Part shown: piece after piece, positions 1 to 7,612 of the stretch
How the letters are laid out: every line of letters begins with the position of its first letter
Numbering within the stretch: position 1 is the first letter of the stretch
Assembly: GCA_937890825.1 (NCBI GenBank)
Contig: CALADS010000050.1
Coordinates: 1-37,987, forward strand
Reading direction: 5' to 3'
DNA from: an uncultured Bacteroides sp.
Lineage (GTDB): Bacteria; Bacteroidota; Bacteroidia; Bacteroidales; Bacteroidaceae
Length of the DNA stretch: 37,987 nt
Translations under genes and position numbers: made by a program
The notes under the pieces: generated by a model
Told to the model about the DNA's origin: nothing
The model's database searches: none
The model's input: the letters and a program-made list of their open reading frames with translations, nothing else

Positions 1-226
1 ACTGCACCACTTTACCGGAATGCTTCGGAGCAACAGCTTCCGAGTGATGTCACGTTCCAGCACCTGGTGCCGGGATTAAGCTTCAATCTACTGTACTTCG
101 ATTAAGCAGCGAGAGCGTAATTAGTTTCGCCAGATAAAATTTTGATAACTGAGATTAAAGTGGAAATTACCGACCCACTGCATGCTTACCTACCATTTCT
201 GCCCGCTGTCAAATCCAGTCAACCCC
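1..226 (-). ncRNA. ssrA: tmRNA (ssrA), 3' part cut off by the window start
   Basis: Transfer-messenger RNA rescues stalled ribosomes and tags their incomplete products for proteolysis. Read on the minus strand from 226, the RNA opens with GGGGUUGACUGGAUUUGACA, the conserved 5' tmRNA block. The tag frame begins at a GGC resume codon (129-131) and reads GETNYALAA before the TAA at 102-104. This is the hydrophobic -ALAA ending expected of a tmRNA tag. Downstream segments fold into hairpins (for example around 55-75) consistent with the pseudoknot region. The tRNA-like 3' half lies outside the window. Identification rests on the 5' block plus the tag and is very secure; the exact 5' processing site is inferred. 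Confidence 0.95.
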
Positions 227-331
227 AAATCTTTATAACGGTCTAATTATCAAGCCAGACAGTTTAATATATTGCCTCTATGACAACAAAGTAATTATTC
301 AATAACGCTTTATTTCCTATCCAATAATCGA

Positions 332-339
332 CAAAGGTA
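332..339 (-). promoter_or_regulatory. Possible -7 box for tmRNA
   Basis: TACCTTTG on the minus strand matches the Bacteroides -7 consensus TAnnTTTG exactly. It would start a precursor about 100 nt upstream of the mature tmRNA 5' end, which RNase P would have to trim. No TTTG sits at the right distance, so the call is tentative. Confidence 0.4.
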
Positions 340-403
340 GAAATTCTTTTTGAATAATCACCCATCTTATACGCATTATTTCATAATTATCACGGTAATA
401 AGA

Positions 404-436
404 CAAAAAAAGAGGATGCAACCTGGCATCCTCTTT
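404..436 (-). terminator. Rho-independent terminator of the ilv operon
   Basis: On the minus strand, an 11-bp perfect stem (426-436 with 409-419) with a 6-nt loop is followed by a run of seven U. It lies 26 bp past the ilvC stop codon and closes the operon. Confidence 0.9.
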
Positions 437-461
437 GAAGTATCGCTATCCTATACGGAGA

Positions 462-1505
462 TTAGTTGTTCTCCGGGCGAAGTTTACGTACAGTAACAGC
501 AGTCTGCCACATTTCGCTTTCACGCAACGCTTTCAGTTCTTCATTCAACTTTTCGCGATAATCGGGTTTAGAGTTGCTGTCGATAGAAATCTGAGCCTCA
601 TTACCGCACTTCACGCTGGCATACAGTTTTTCTACTACCGGCTTGATAGCATCGTGGAACGGAGTCATCCAGTCTAGAGCACCGCGTTGAGCAGTAGTAG
701 AACAGTTGGCATACATCCAGTCCATACCATTCTTGGCAAACAGCGGCATCAGTGATTGAGTCAATTCTTCTACTGTTTCATTGAAAGCTTCAGAAGGAGT
801 ATGGCCATTCTCGCGTAATACTTCATATTGTGCCAACAGCAGACCCTGAATAGCTCCCATCAAAGAACCGCGTTCACCAGTCAAATCCGATGTTGCCTCA
901 CGCTGGAACGTAGTTTCGAACAGGTAACCTGAACCGATACCGATACCCAAAGCCAACGTACGCTCCATAGCCTTGCCTGTAGCATCCTGATAGATGGCAT
1001 ACGAGGAATTCAAGCCGCGACCTTCGAGGAACATGGTACGCAATGAGGTACCCGAACCTTTGGGAGCCACCATGATGACATCAATATCTGTAGGAGGAAC
1101 CACACCGGTACGGTCGTTCCAAGTAATCGCAAAACCGTGTGAGAAATACAAAGCTTTACCCGCTGTAAGAGCCGGTTTCAATGTAGGCCATACCGACATC
1201 ACAGCAGCATCGGAAAGCAAGCACATCACAATAGTACCTTTTTGGGCAGCCTCTTCAATGCTGAACAAAGTTTCTCCCGGCACCCAGCCATCGGCTATAG
1301 CTTTCTCAAAGGTCTTACCGGGTCGCTGACCTACAATCACGTTGAAACCATTATCACGCAGGTTGCATGCCTGTCCAGGACCCTGCACACCATAACCGAT
1401 TACTGCGATAGTTTCATCTTTCAATATTTCACGTGCTTTTTCTAAAGGAAATTCTTCGCGGGTCATTACATTTTCAATTACACCGCCAAAATTTAACTGT
1501 GCCAT
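462..1505 (-). CDS. ilvC: Ketol-acid reductoisomerase
   Basis: IlvC converts 2-acetolactate or 2-aceto-2-hydroxybutyrate to the dihydroxy acids of valine and isoleucine synthesis, using a reduced nicotinamide cofactor and Mg2+. The protein has 347 residues, close to the class I length. The N-terminal Rossmann motif GYGVQG is at 37-42. SHGF (122-125) is near the active site, and the metal-binding D-L-T-G-E motif is at 207-211 (D207, E211). The helical knotted C-terminal domain follows. It is the last gene of the operon, with a terminator directly downstream. The gap to the thioesterase gene is 56 bp. The segment after the second beta strand, GQRPGKTF (59-66), shapes cofactor choice in this family, but preference for NADH or NADPH cannot be read from it safely. 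Confidence 0.96.
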   Translation of the reverse strand: MAQLNFGGVIENVMTREEFPLEKAREILKDETIAVIGYGVQGPGQACNLRDNGFNVIVGQRPGKTFEKAIADGWVPGETLFSIEEAAQKGTIVMCLLSDAAVMSVWPTLKPALTAGKALYFSHGFAITWNDRTGVVPPTDIDVIMVAPKGSGTSLRTMFLEGRGLNSSYAIYQDATGKAMERTLALGIGIGSGYLFETTFQREATSDLTGERGSLMGAIQGLLLAQYEVLRENGHTPSEAFNETVEELTQSLMPLFAKNGMDWMYANCSTTAQRGALDWMTPFHDAIKPVVEKLYASVKCGNEAQISIDSNSKPDYREKLNEELKALRESEMWQTAVTVRKLRPENN

Positions 1506-1561
1506 TTTTTATTCGTTTTTTGTTTGTGGCTAATGCCAATATTAATGATTAATATAGTATC

Positions 1562-2302
1562 TCAATCCTTGAATATCACTTTGGCCCTGCATACAGCCTC
1601 TGTGCCATTCTTTCTTACTTCTACCTGATACGTATCGTCCGGTCCTGCATCCAGGTAGAAAGAGAGTTCATCGCCGTAATAGCTTTCGGCCACATAGGCC
1701 ATTTCGAAACGACTGATACGTTTTTCCCGATATTTTTCAATGGGAAACAAATCGAGTATATGCTCTATGTAGCGAATACTGTTTACATGGCCGTTGATGT
1801 CTATATCGCTATATTTGGCCTGCAATACCGATACCGGTTCAGCAGCAATAACCTTAATACGCGAGGGTTTTTCTATCGGGCAAGGCTCGTCACAGATATA
1901 ACCGGTGATACCGCCTTCATGAAGGGTCAGCAAATCTGCCGGTTTACGAGTGTTCAGACTAATCATGGCCCATACCGAACGTGCATATCCTATTTTCTTG
2001 CCATCTTTATCTAAAATGGCAAAGTTACGGTCGGTAAACAAACGGTATACGTTTTCCACCCAGGTCTGTATAGAGAAAGATTCATACTGATAGGGCATTT
2101 CGTCCAGTTCTATAGCCAGCCTGGAAAGCACCCATGTATAATTATCTTCATTGAGTGTGGCAATACCAAATCCACGCTCAGTGGCATGAAAACCTGCACA
2201 GTTCAGCAGATGATTACCCAACACTCCCATTGTAAGACGTCCAGTGAAGTCTACATGAAAAGGCTCCGCTACAAATTGATAAGTTCCTATTTTCTGATCC
2301 AT
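1562..2302 (-). CDS. Acyl-ACP thioesterase (double hotdog fold)
   Basis: A FatA/FatB-like thioesterase of 246 residues that should release fatty acids from acyl carrier protein. Two hotdog repeats are visible. The first carries W-A-M-I-S-L-N near residues 130-136. The second carries the active-site pattern N-G-H-V-N-x-x-Y within SDIDINGHVNSIRY. I chose the ATG at 2302 (MDQKIGTYQF), which lies 13 bp after ilvN; a longer reading from 2365 would overlap ilvN by 50 bp and adds a basic tail unlike the family. Its place between ilvN and ilvC is unusual. Bacteroides makes iso and anteiso fatty acids from branched-chain precursors, so a link to branched lipid turnover is plausible, but that is inference. 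Confidence 0.85.
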   Translation of the reverse strand: MDQKIGTYQFVAEPFHVDFTGRLTMGVLGNHLLNCAGFHATERGFGIATLNEDNYTWVLSRLAIELDEMPYQYESFSIQTWVENVYRLFTDRNFAILDKDGKKIGYARSVWAMISLNTRKPADLLTLHEGGITGYICDEPCPIEKPSRIKVIAAEPVSVLQAKYSDIDINGHVNSIRYIEHILDLFPIEKYREKRISRFEMAYVAESYYGDELSFYLDAGPDDTYQVEVRKNGTEAVCRAKVIFKD

Positions 2303-2315
2303 AATATACCTGTTT

Positions 2316-2867
2316 TTATTCTTTGCTTTTCTGATATTTTGCTTCCCGCTCGGCCAGATACTCATTTACCCGTTCAAAACAGCTGGTGGTAATGGCTACC
2401 CTACCCGAACGCACAAACTGCAACACGCAGCCCAAACTGCTTAATTCTTCATACAAGCTGGTAATCTCGTCGCTCACACCGTTCTTCTCTACGATGGAAT
2501 ATACAGCGTTCACCTCTACGATGCGTGCATGATGCTTTCTGATTATCTTCGATACTTCCGAATTCTGTTCCAATACCGGCGTTACCACTTTATATAATGC
2601 TATTTCGTGCTGATAAATCTCGTCGTCGGTAAAGTAATGGGCTTGTAGCACATCTATCTTTTTCGAAATCTGCTTGGTTACTTTTTCAATGGTATCTTTA
2701 TCGGTCCAAGCGGTTATGGTGTATTTATGCACTCCCTTAATAGAAGAGGCCGATACATTGAGGCTTTCAATATTAATCTGCCGACGGGTAAATACAGCCG
2801 TCACCTGATTCAGCAAGCCGGCAAAATTCTCTGAATGAACAATGATGGTATATAATGTTTTATCCAT
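2316..2867 (-). CDS. ilvN: Acetolactate synthase small (regulatory) subunit
   Basis: Regulatory subunit that stimulates the catalytic subunit and gives it valine feedback sensitivity. It has 183 residues. An ACT domain occupies about residues 3-75 (LYTIIVHSENFAGLLNQV, with the N-I-E-S-L-N-V signature), followed by the second regulatory domain characteristic of the IlvH/IlvN family. The gene starts 18 bp after the ilvB stop and is followed after 13 bp by the thioesterase gene, consistent with one transcript. In-family alternative symbol: ilvH. Confidence 0.93.
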   Translation of the reverse strand: MDKTLYTIIVHSENFAGLLNQVTAVFTRRQINIESLNVSASSIKGVHKYTITAWTDKDTIEKVTKQISKKIDVLQAHYFTDDEIYQHEIALYKVVTPVLEQNSEVSKIIRKHHARIVEVNAVYSIVEKNGVSDEITSLYEELSSLGCVLQFVRSGRVAITTSCFERVNEYLAEREAKYQKSKE

Positions 2868-2885
2868 TTTTTCTCTCTATTTACG

Positions 2886-4580
2886 TTAACACTCCAACAA
2901 CATCTGACTTACCGTTCCCCCCGGAGGAGTCATAGGCATTACATTACCTTCTTCTTCCACGCAAGCCTCTAGCAGGAAGGGGCCGTCGGTGGCCAGCATT
3001 TCGTGAATGGCTGCTGCCAGTTCTTCACGTTTCAGTACGCGACGCGACGGAATGTTATAAGCCGCTGCAATTTTCATATAATCGGGATTGACCATCGGTG
3101 TAAACGAATAGCGATGCTGGAAAAACATAGCTTGCCACTGACGCACATTGCCCAAATAATTATTGTTCAACAAAATAATCTTCACCGGAGCTTTTTGTTC
3201 CATCACCGTGCCTAACTCCTGCATATTCATCTGCAAGCCACCATCTCCCATAAATACGCACACCGTACGGTCTGGACGGCCGAAAGTGGCGCCGATGGCA
3301 GCCGGAAGGCCGAAGCCCATGGTTCCCAATCCGCCCGAAGTGACAATGCTGCGCTGCTGGCTGTATTTAAAATAGCGGGCAGCCATCATTTGGTTCTGCC
3401 CTACGTCGGTCACCAGAATAGCTTGATGATGCGTAGCCTCGCTTACGGCACGTACCACTTCCCCCATACTCAATTCTGCTCCTTCGGGATGCAATTCTTT
3501 ATGGATCACGCATTCTTCTTCGAGTTCTTCATAGGGTTGGAAGCTATCCAGCCACGCTTGATGGCTGGCAGGTTTCAGCCACTGGGTAACGGCTGCAAGA
3601 GTTTCCTTGCAATCGCCCAATACAGCAATATCTGCCTTCACATTCTTATCTATCTCGGCAGGGTCTATATCAAAATGAATCACTTTAGCCTGCTTGGCAT
3701 AATTGGCCAAATTACCGGTTACACGATCGTCGAAACGCATACCTACCGCTATCAGTACATCGCAATGATTGGTCTGTACATTCGGTCCCAGATTGCCGTG
3801 CATACCCAGCATTCCTTTGTTAAGACGATGTGCGGTGGGCAATGCCGAAAGCCCCATCAAAGTGCATCCGACCGGCAGATCTGCCTTTTCTATAAAGGCC
3901 TGTAGCTCGGCCTGTGCATGACCTAACTCTACTCCCTGGCCTACCAATACCAGCGGACGTTCTGCCTGATTGATTAAATCGGCAGCTTTACGGATTACAG
4001 AGTTATCCTTTTCGGGCACGGGAACATAGCTCCGTACAAAATCAAGCTTAGTAGGTACATACTCCATGGTTTCTACCTGTGCATTCTTGGCAAAATCAAG
4101 CACCACAGGCCCCGGTCTTCCGCTACGGGCTATGTAAAAAGCCCTAGCTACAGCCCAAGGCACATCTTCGGCCCTTCGGATTTGGTAGCTCCATTTAGAT
4201 ATGGGCTGTGTAATACCTACCAGGTCTACTTCCTGAAATGCATCTGTTCCCAAGAATCCGGTACCTACCTGACCGGCAATCACCACGATGGGGGTACTGT
4301 CTATCATGGCATCAGCAATGCCGGTAATGGTATTGGTAGCTCCCGGTCCGCTGGTTACCAGACATACACCTACCTGCCCCGAGACACGGGCATATCCTTG
4401 CGCTGCATGAGCTGCTCCTTGTTCATGCCTTACCAGAATATGATTCAAGCTATCACGATGATCGTATAGTGCATCAAATACCGGCATAATGCTGCCTCCC
4501 GGATAACCGAAAAGGGTATTCACTCCCTGATATTCCAACGAACGCATCAAAGCCTCTGCACCTGTTATTCTCTCTTTCAT
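2886..4580 (-). CDS. ilvB: Acetolactate synthase large (catalytic) subunit
   Basis: Thiamine diphosphate enzyme that condenses pyruvate with pyruvate or 2-ketobutyrate, the first shared step of valine, leucine and isoleucine synthesis. It has 564 residues, a normal length. The catalytic glutamate is E53 in RHEQGAAHAAQGYAR. The TPP/Mg motif begins GDGGLQMNMQEL and ends in L-N-N-N-Y-L-G (GDG-x(n)-NN). The central FAD-type domain is present. It forms a heteromer with IlvN encoded immediately downstream. The gap to ilvD is only 14 bp, so translation of the two is probably linked. Confidence 0.96.
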   Translation of the reverse strand: MKERITGAEALMRSLEYQGVNTLFGYPGGSIMPVFDALYDHRDSLNHILVRHEQGAAHAAQGYARVSGQVGVCLVTSGPGATNTITGIADAMIDSTPIVVIAGQVGTGFLGTDAFQEVDLVGITQPISKWSYQIRRAEDVPWAVARAFYIARSGRPGPVVLDFAKNAQVETMEYVPTKLDFVRSYVPVPEKDNSVIRKAADLINQAERPLVLVGQGVELGHAQAELQAFIEKADLPVGCTLMGLSALPTAHRLNKGMLGMHGNLGPNVQTNHCDVLIAVGMRFDDRVTGNLANYAKQAKVIHFDIDPAEIDKNVKADIAVLGDCKETLAAVTQWLKPASHQAWLDSFQPYEELEEECVIHKELHPEGAELSMGEVVRAVSEATHHQAILVTDVGQNQMMAARYFKYSQQRSIVTSGGLGTMGFGLPAAIGATFGRPDRTVCVFMGDGGLQMNMQELGTVMEQKAPVKIILLNNNYLGNVRQWQAMFFQHRYSFTPMVNPDYMKIAAAYNIPSRRVLKREELAAAIHEMLATDGPFLLEACVEEEGNVMPMTPPGGTVSQMLLEC

Positions 4581-4594
4581 TGCTCGTGTATTTA

Positions 4595-6397
4595 TTAATC
4601 TATCAATCTTACAGCCCCCTTATCGGCCGAACTCACCATGCTGGCATAAGCCTTGAGAGCTTTTGACACCTCGCGCTGACGGGTCACCGGAGTCATTTGA
4701 CGTGCTGCCAGTTCTTCATCTGAAAGCATCACTTGTATCAAGCGGTTCGGAATATCTATTTCAATCTGGTCACCGTCTTGTATCTTACCGATATTACCTC
4801 CGGCTGCCGCTTCGGGCGAAATATGTCCGATACTTAACCCTGAAGTGCCACCGCTAAAGCGTCCGTCGGTAATCAAGGCACATTCTTTGCCCAAATGACG
4901 CGATTTAATGTAAGAAGTAGGATAGAGCATTTCCTGCATACCCGGTCCGCCTTTAGGACCCTCGTGCGTAATCACCACTACATCACCACTCACCACCTTA
5001 CCACTGAGGATACCTTCACAAGCTGCTTCCTGCGAATCAAAGACCTTGGCGGGACCTGTGAAATGCCAGATGCTTTCATCTACACCGGCTGTTTTTACCA
5101 CACAACCGTCTGTAGCGATGTTTCCCTTTAGCACAGCCAGTCCGCCGTCCTTGCTGTAAGCATGAGCCAAATCCCGGATACAGCCTGCTGCACGGTCGGT
5201 ATCCAGTTCTTTATACATTGCCTGCTGAGAACCAAGTACCAGATTATAGCTGCCGCCTGCCGCACTGGCATATTTTGCCAAGGCCTCCCGACAGACACCG
5301 GGGCTGGTAATACTGTAACGTTCTATCGTTTCTGCCAGCGTCAGACCATCTACCCTACGCACTGAGGTATCTACCAAACCGCCTTTGGCCAATTCGTGCA
5401 TAATGGCTACGATACCGCCTGCCCGGTTCACATCTTGTATATGGTATTTTTGAGTATTCGGTGCCACTTTACAAAGGCAGGGTGTGCGGCGTGAAAGCAT
5501 ATCGATGTCGTCCATCGTAAAATCTGCTCCAGCCTCGTGAGCAATAGCCAGCAAATGAAGCACGGTATTGGTAGACCCCCCCATAGCAATATCCAGTGTC
5601 ATGGCATTGAGAAAGGCCTGACGAGTAGCTATGCTGCGAGGCAGTACACTGTCATCGCCCTCTTCATAATATTTATAGGCATTTTCTACAATCAGCCGGG
5701 CTGCATCAGCAAAGAGTTGCTTGCGATGGGCATGCGTAGCCACGATGGTACCATTGCCCGGCAAAGCCAAACCGATAGCTTCGTTCAGACAATTCATGGA
5801 ATTGGCTGTAAACATACCCGAACAGCAGCCACACGTGGGACAAGCATGCTGCTCTATCTGCGACACTACTTCATCGCTTATGGTCGTATCGGCCGACTGA
5901 ATCATCGCATCAATCAAATCGAGGTGCTGCCCCTTCCATTCACCTGCCTCCATCGGTCCGCCCGATACAAAGACGGTAGGTATATTCAGCCGCATAGCAG
6001 CCATAAGCATACCGGGAGTAATCTTGTCGCAATTACTGATGCAGACCATAGCATCGGCTTTATGGGCATTCACCATGTATTCCACACTGTCGGCTATCAC
6101 ATCGCGCGATGGAAGTGAATAAAGCATCCCGTCGTGCCCCATGGCAATGCCGTCGTCTATAGCTATGGTATTGAACTCTGCTGCAAAACAACCCAACTTT
6201 TCAATTTCTTCTTTCACAAACTGACCGATTTCATGCAAATGCACATGTCCCGGCACAAACTGGGTAAATGAGTTTACTATGGCAATGATGGGCTTACCCA
6301 TCTGTTCTTTTTTCATACCGTTGGCCACCCACAACGCCCGGGCACCGGCCATACGCCTGCCCTGCGTACTGAACGAACTGCGTAATTGATGCTTCAT
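4595..6397 (-). CDS. ilvD: Dihydroxy-acid dehydratase
   Basis: Iron-sulfur dehydratase that makes the 2-keto acids of valine and isoleucine from the dihydroxy acids. It has 600 residues and belongs to the IlvD/Edd family. Cluster cysteines are visible: C123 in SNCDKITPGM, and the group C187-P-T-C190-G-C192-C193-S-G-M-F-T-A-N-S. Metal ligands D81/D82 lie in IAIDDGIAMGHDGM. The gene is first in the operon. Its ATG lies 27 bp beyond the attenuator stem, with an A/G-rich stretch (AAAGAAG) directly upstream. It should be expressed only when the attenuator is read through. Confidence 0.96.
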   Translation of the reverse strand: MKHQLRSSFSTQGRRMAGARALWVANGMKKEQMGKPIIAIVNSFTQFVPGHVHLHEIGQFVKEEIEKLGCFAAEFNTIAIDDGIAMGHDGMLYSLPSRDVIADSVEYMVNAHKADAMVCISNCDKITPGMLMAAMRLNIPTVFVSGGPMEAGEWKGQHLDLIDAMIQSADTTISDEVVSQIEQHACPTCGCCSGMFTANSMNCLNEAIGLALPGNGTIVATHAHRKQLFADAARLIVENAYKYYEEGDDSVLPRSIATRQAFLNAMTLDIAMGGSTNTVLHLLAIAHEAGADFTMDDIDMLSRRTPCLCKVAPNTQKYHIQDVNRAGGIVAIMHELAKGGLVDTSVRRVDGLTLAETIERYSITSPGVCREALAKYASAAGGSYNLVLGSQQAMYKELDTDRAAGCIRDLAHAYSKDGGLAVLKGNIATDGCVVKTAGVDESIWHFTGPAKVFDSQEAACEGILSGKVVSGDVVVITHEGPKGGPGMQEMLYPTSYIKSRHLGKECALITDGRFSGGTSGLSIGHISPEAAAGGNIGKIQDGDQIEIDIPNRLIQVMLSDEELAARQMTPVTRQREVSKALKAYASMVSSADKGAVRLID

Positions 6398-6423
6398 CTT
6401 CTTTATCTTGAGTTATATCAACT

Positions 6424-6458
6424 AAAAAGCCTCTCTCACCACAGTGAGAAAGGCTTTT
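6424..6458 (-). terminator. ilv attenuator (intrinsic terminator in the leader)
   Basis: A 15-bp stem with one G-U pair, tetraloop UGUG and a five-U end on the minus strand (arm 6458-6444, arm 6439-6424). It sits between the leader peptide and ilvD. The 5' arm (6453-6444) is also exactly complementary over 10 nt to 6504-6495, which covers the leader stop codon. Terminator and antiterminator are therefore mutually exclusive. Confidence 0.9.
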
Positions 6459-6500
6459 AATTATATCATTATAAAGTATGAATGCATACACAAACCTTTC

Positions 6501-6575
6501 TCACGCTCTTGGTACCACGACCACAACGCGAATAATCTCCAAGACTGCCAGGTTAATGGATGTATGTTGATTCAT
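6501..6575 (-). CDS. ilv leader peptide (attenuation peptide)
   Basis: A 24-codon ORF read ATG (6575-6573) to TGA (6503-6501). Eleven of its 24 residues are branched-chain: Ile at 7, 14, 15; Leu at 9, 12; Val at 11 and a run of five at 17-21 (L-E-I-I-R-V-V-V-V-V-P-R-A at the end). This composition is that of the enterobacterial ilv leader peptides. It begins about 26 nt after the predicted transcription start. The stop codon lies inside the antiterminator strand, so a ribosome that finishes the peptide masks it, while a ribosome stalled on the Ile/Val codons leaves it free. I infer control by charged tRNA-Val and tRNA-Ile. It is too short for most gene callers. Confidence 0.85.
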   Translation of the reverse strand: MNQHTSINLAVLEIIRVVVVVPRA

Positions 6576-6604
6576 TACTTTTCCGTTTTATAGTATTAAT
6601 ACTG

Positions 6605-6635
6605 CAAAGGTAAGTGCTTTTTTATAAAATCCAAA
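6605..6635 (-). promoter_or_regulatory. ilv operon promoter
   Basis: On the minus strand TTTG (6635-6632), a 19-bp spacer and TACCTTTG (6612-6605) match the Bacteroides -33/-7 consensus in every fixed position. The expected start is near 6601, giving a leader RNA of roughly 175 nt when terminated at the attenuator. Confidence 0.85.
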
Positions 6636-6806
6636 CAATTTGAACAAAAAAATCGAGTATATCCTAACAATCGTAAGACAAAAGAGTTTTTTAACTCTTA
6701 TTTTATCACAGAACTTTCCAAATAACTTACTTTCATATCGGTAGCTGTATGAATTATAAATAGATAAGATAACTCTTTCTGCAGGTGGGATACAGAAAAT
6801 TATTTT

Positions 6807-6814
6807 TATCTTTG
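6807..6814 (+). promoter_or_regulatory. -7 box of the slyD-like gene
   Basis: TATCTTTG matches TAnnTTTG. No clear TTTG lies 19-21 bp upstream. The predicted start near 6818 leaves a leader of about 44 nt. Confidence 0.55.
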
Positions 6815-6861
6815 CCCAGCAAAGAAACAGATACATTATTATTTATTATAAATCAAGTAAA

Positions 6862-7449
6862 ATGGAAAAAGCTGAAAACAAGTACATTACTGTAGCTTAC
6901 AAGCTATATACAGTAGAAGACGGAGAAAAAGAATTTACCGAAGAGGCTCCTGCGGCTCACCCCTTCCAGTTCATCTCCGGACTGGGCATGACACTGGAGG
7001 CTTTCGAAAGCCAACTGAATACATTAAACCAGGGCGACAAATTCGATTTCACCCTTACACCGGAAGAGGCTTATGGCGACTATAACGAAGAACATGTTAT
7101 CGATTTGCCCAAGGAAATCTTCCTGATAGATGGAAAGTTCGACAACGAGCATGTAGTGGAAGGTGCAGTAGTACCGCTGATGACCAACGACGGACAACGT
7201 ATCAACGGAAGCGTAGTAGAAGTGAAAGAAGATGTAGTGGTGATGGATATGAACCATCCGCTGGCTGGCTGTTCCTTAAACTTCGTAGGTGAGGTCATCA
7301 CAAGCCGTGAAGCTACTAGCGCAGAAATTACAGAAGCCATCCAAATGATGAGTGGCGGATGTGGCGGCAGTTGCGGTGGCTGCGGTGGCGGTTGTGCAGA
7401 TGGCGACTGTGGCGACAGCTGCGGATGCGAAGGCGGATGCTGTCATTAA
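6862..7449 (+). CDS. SlyD-like FKBP peptidyl-prolyl isomerase with Cys-rich tail
   Basis: A cytoplasmic FKBP-type cis-trans prolyl isomerase of the SlyD class, 195 residues. The FKBP barrel (about 5-70 and 125-155) is interrupted by the insert-in-flap chaperone region, including P-E-E-A-Y-G-D-Y. The C-terminal tail (about 163-195) is Gly/Cys-rich with nine cysteines and a terminal histidine, in place of the His-rich nickel tail of E. coli SlyD. In SlyD such tails bind Ni or other soft metals, so metal storage or delivery is likely, though the Cys bias suggests a different metal or redox behaviour. It is a single gene with its own -7 box and terminator. No hydrogenase or urease genes are nearby. 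Confidence 0.88.
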   Translation: MEKAENKYITVAYKLYTVEDGEKEFTEEAPAAHPFQFISGLGMTLEAFESQLNTLNQGDKFDFTLTPEEAYGDYNEEHVIDLPKEIFLIDGKFDNEHVVEGAVVPLMTNDGQRINGSVVEVKEDVVVMDMNHPLAGCSLNFVGEVITSREATSAEITEAIQMMSGGCGGSCGGCGGGCADGDCGDSCGCEGGCCH

Positions 7450-7469
7450 GAATCCCCTACGACAGAATG

Positions 7470-7514
7470 TAGAGTAATAGAAGGAATTCATTCCATCCAT
7501 TACTCTATTTTTTT
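7470..7514 (+). terminator. Terminator after the slyD-like gene
   Basis: The stem 7470-7478 with 7499-7507 (9 bp) encloses a second inverted repeat (GGAAT / ATTCC) and is followed by seven T. It separates the isomerase gene from the Wadjet operon. Confidence 0.85.
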
Positions 7515-7569
7515 CAGCATATATCGGCCAGCTGTCATCACCTGCCGGAATTCATTTTTTCCCTTTCAC

Positions 7570-7601
7570 TTTCTAATTCTAACTGCCCCTACTTACCCGT
7601 G
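7570..7601 (+). promoter_or_regulatory. Weak candidate promoter of jetABCD
   Basis: TTTC, 20 bp, TACCCGTG (7594-7601) is the best fit upstream of jetA, but it has one mismatch in the -33 and two in the -7 box. No better match was found in 7515-7612. Confidence 0.25.
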
Positions 7602-7612
7602 TTACAGCATAC

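Noticed and set aside
5537..6118. Open frame of 193 codons antisense to ilvD
   Set aside because: ilvD motifs are continuous on the other strand; the antisense frame shows no recognisable domain.
6588..6836. 82-codon minus-strand frame between ilv and the slyD-like gene
   Set aside because: It is A/T-driven, has no family features, and covers the ilv promoter itself.
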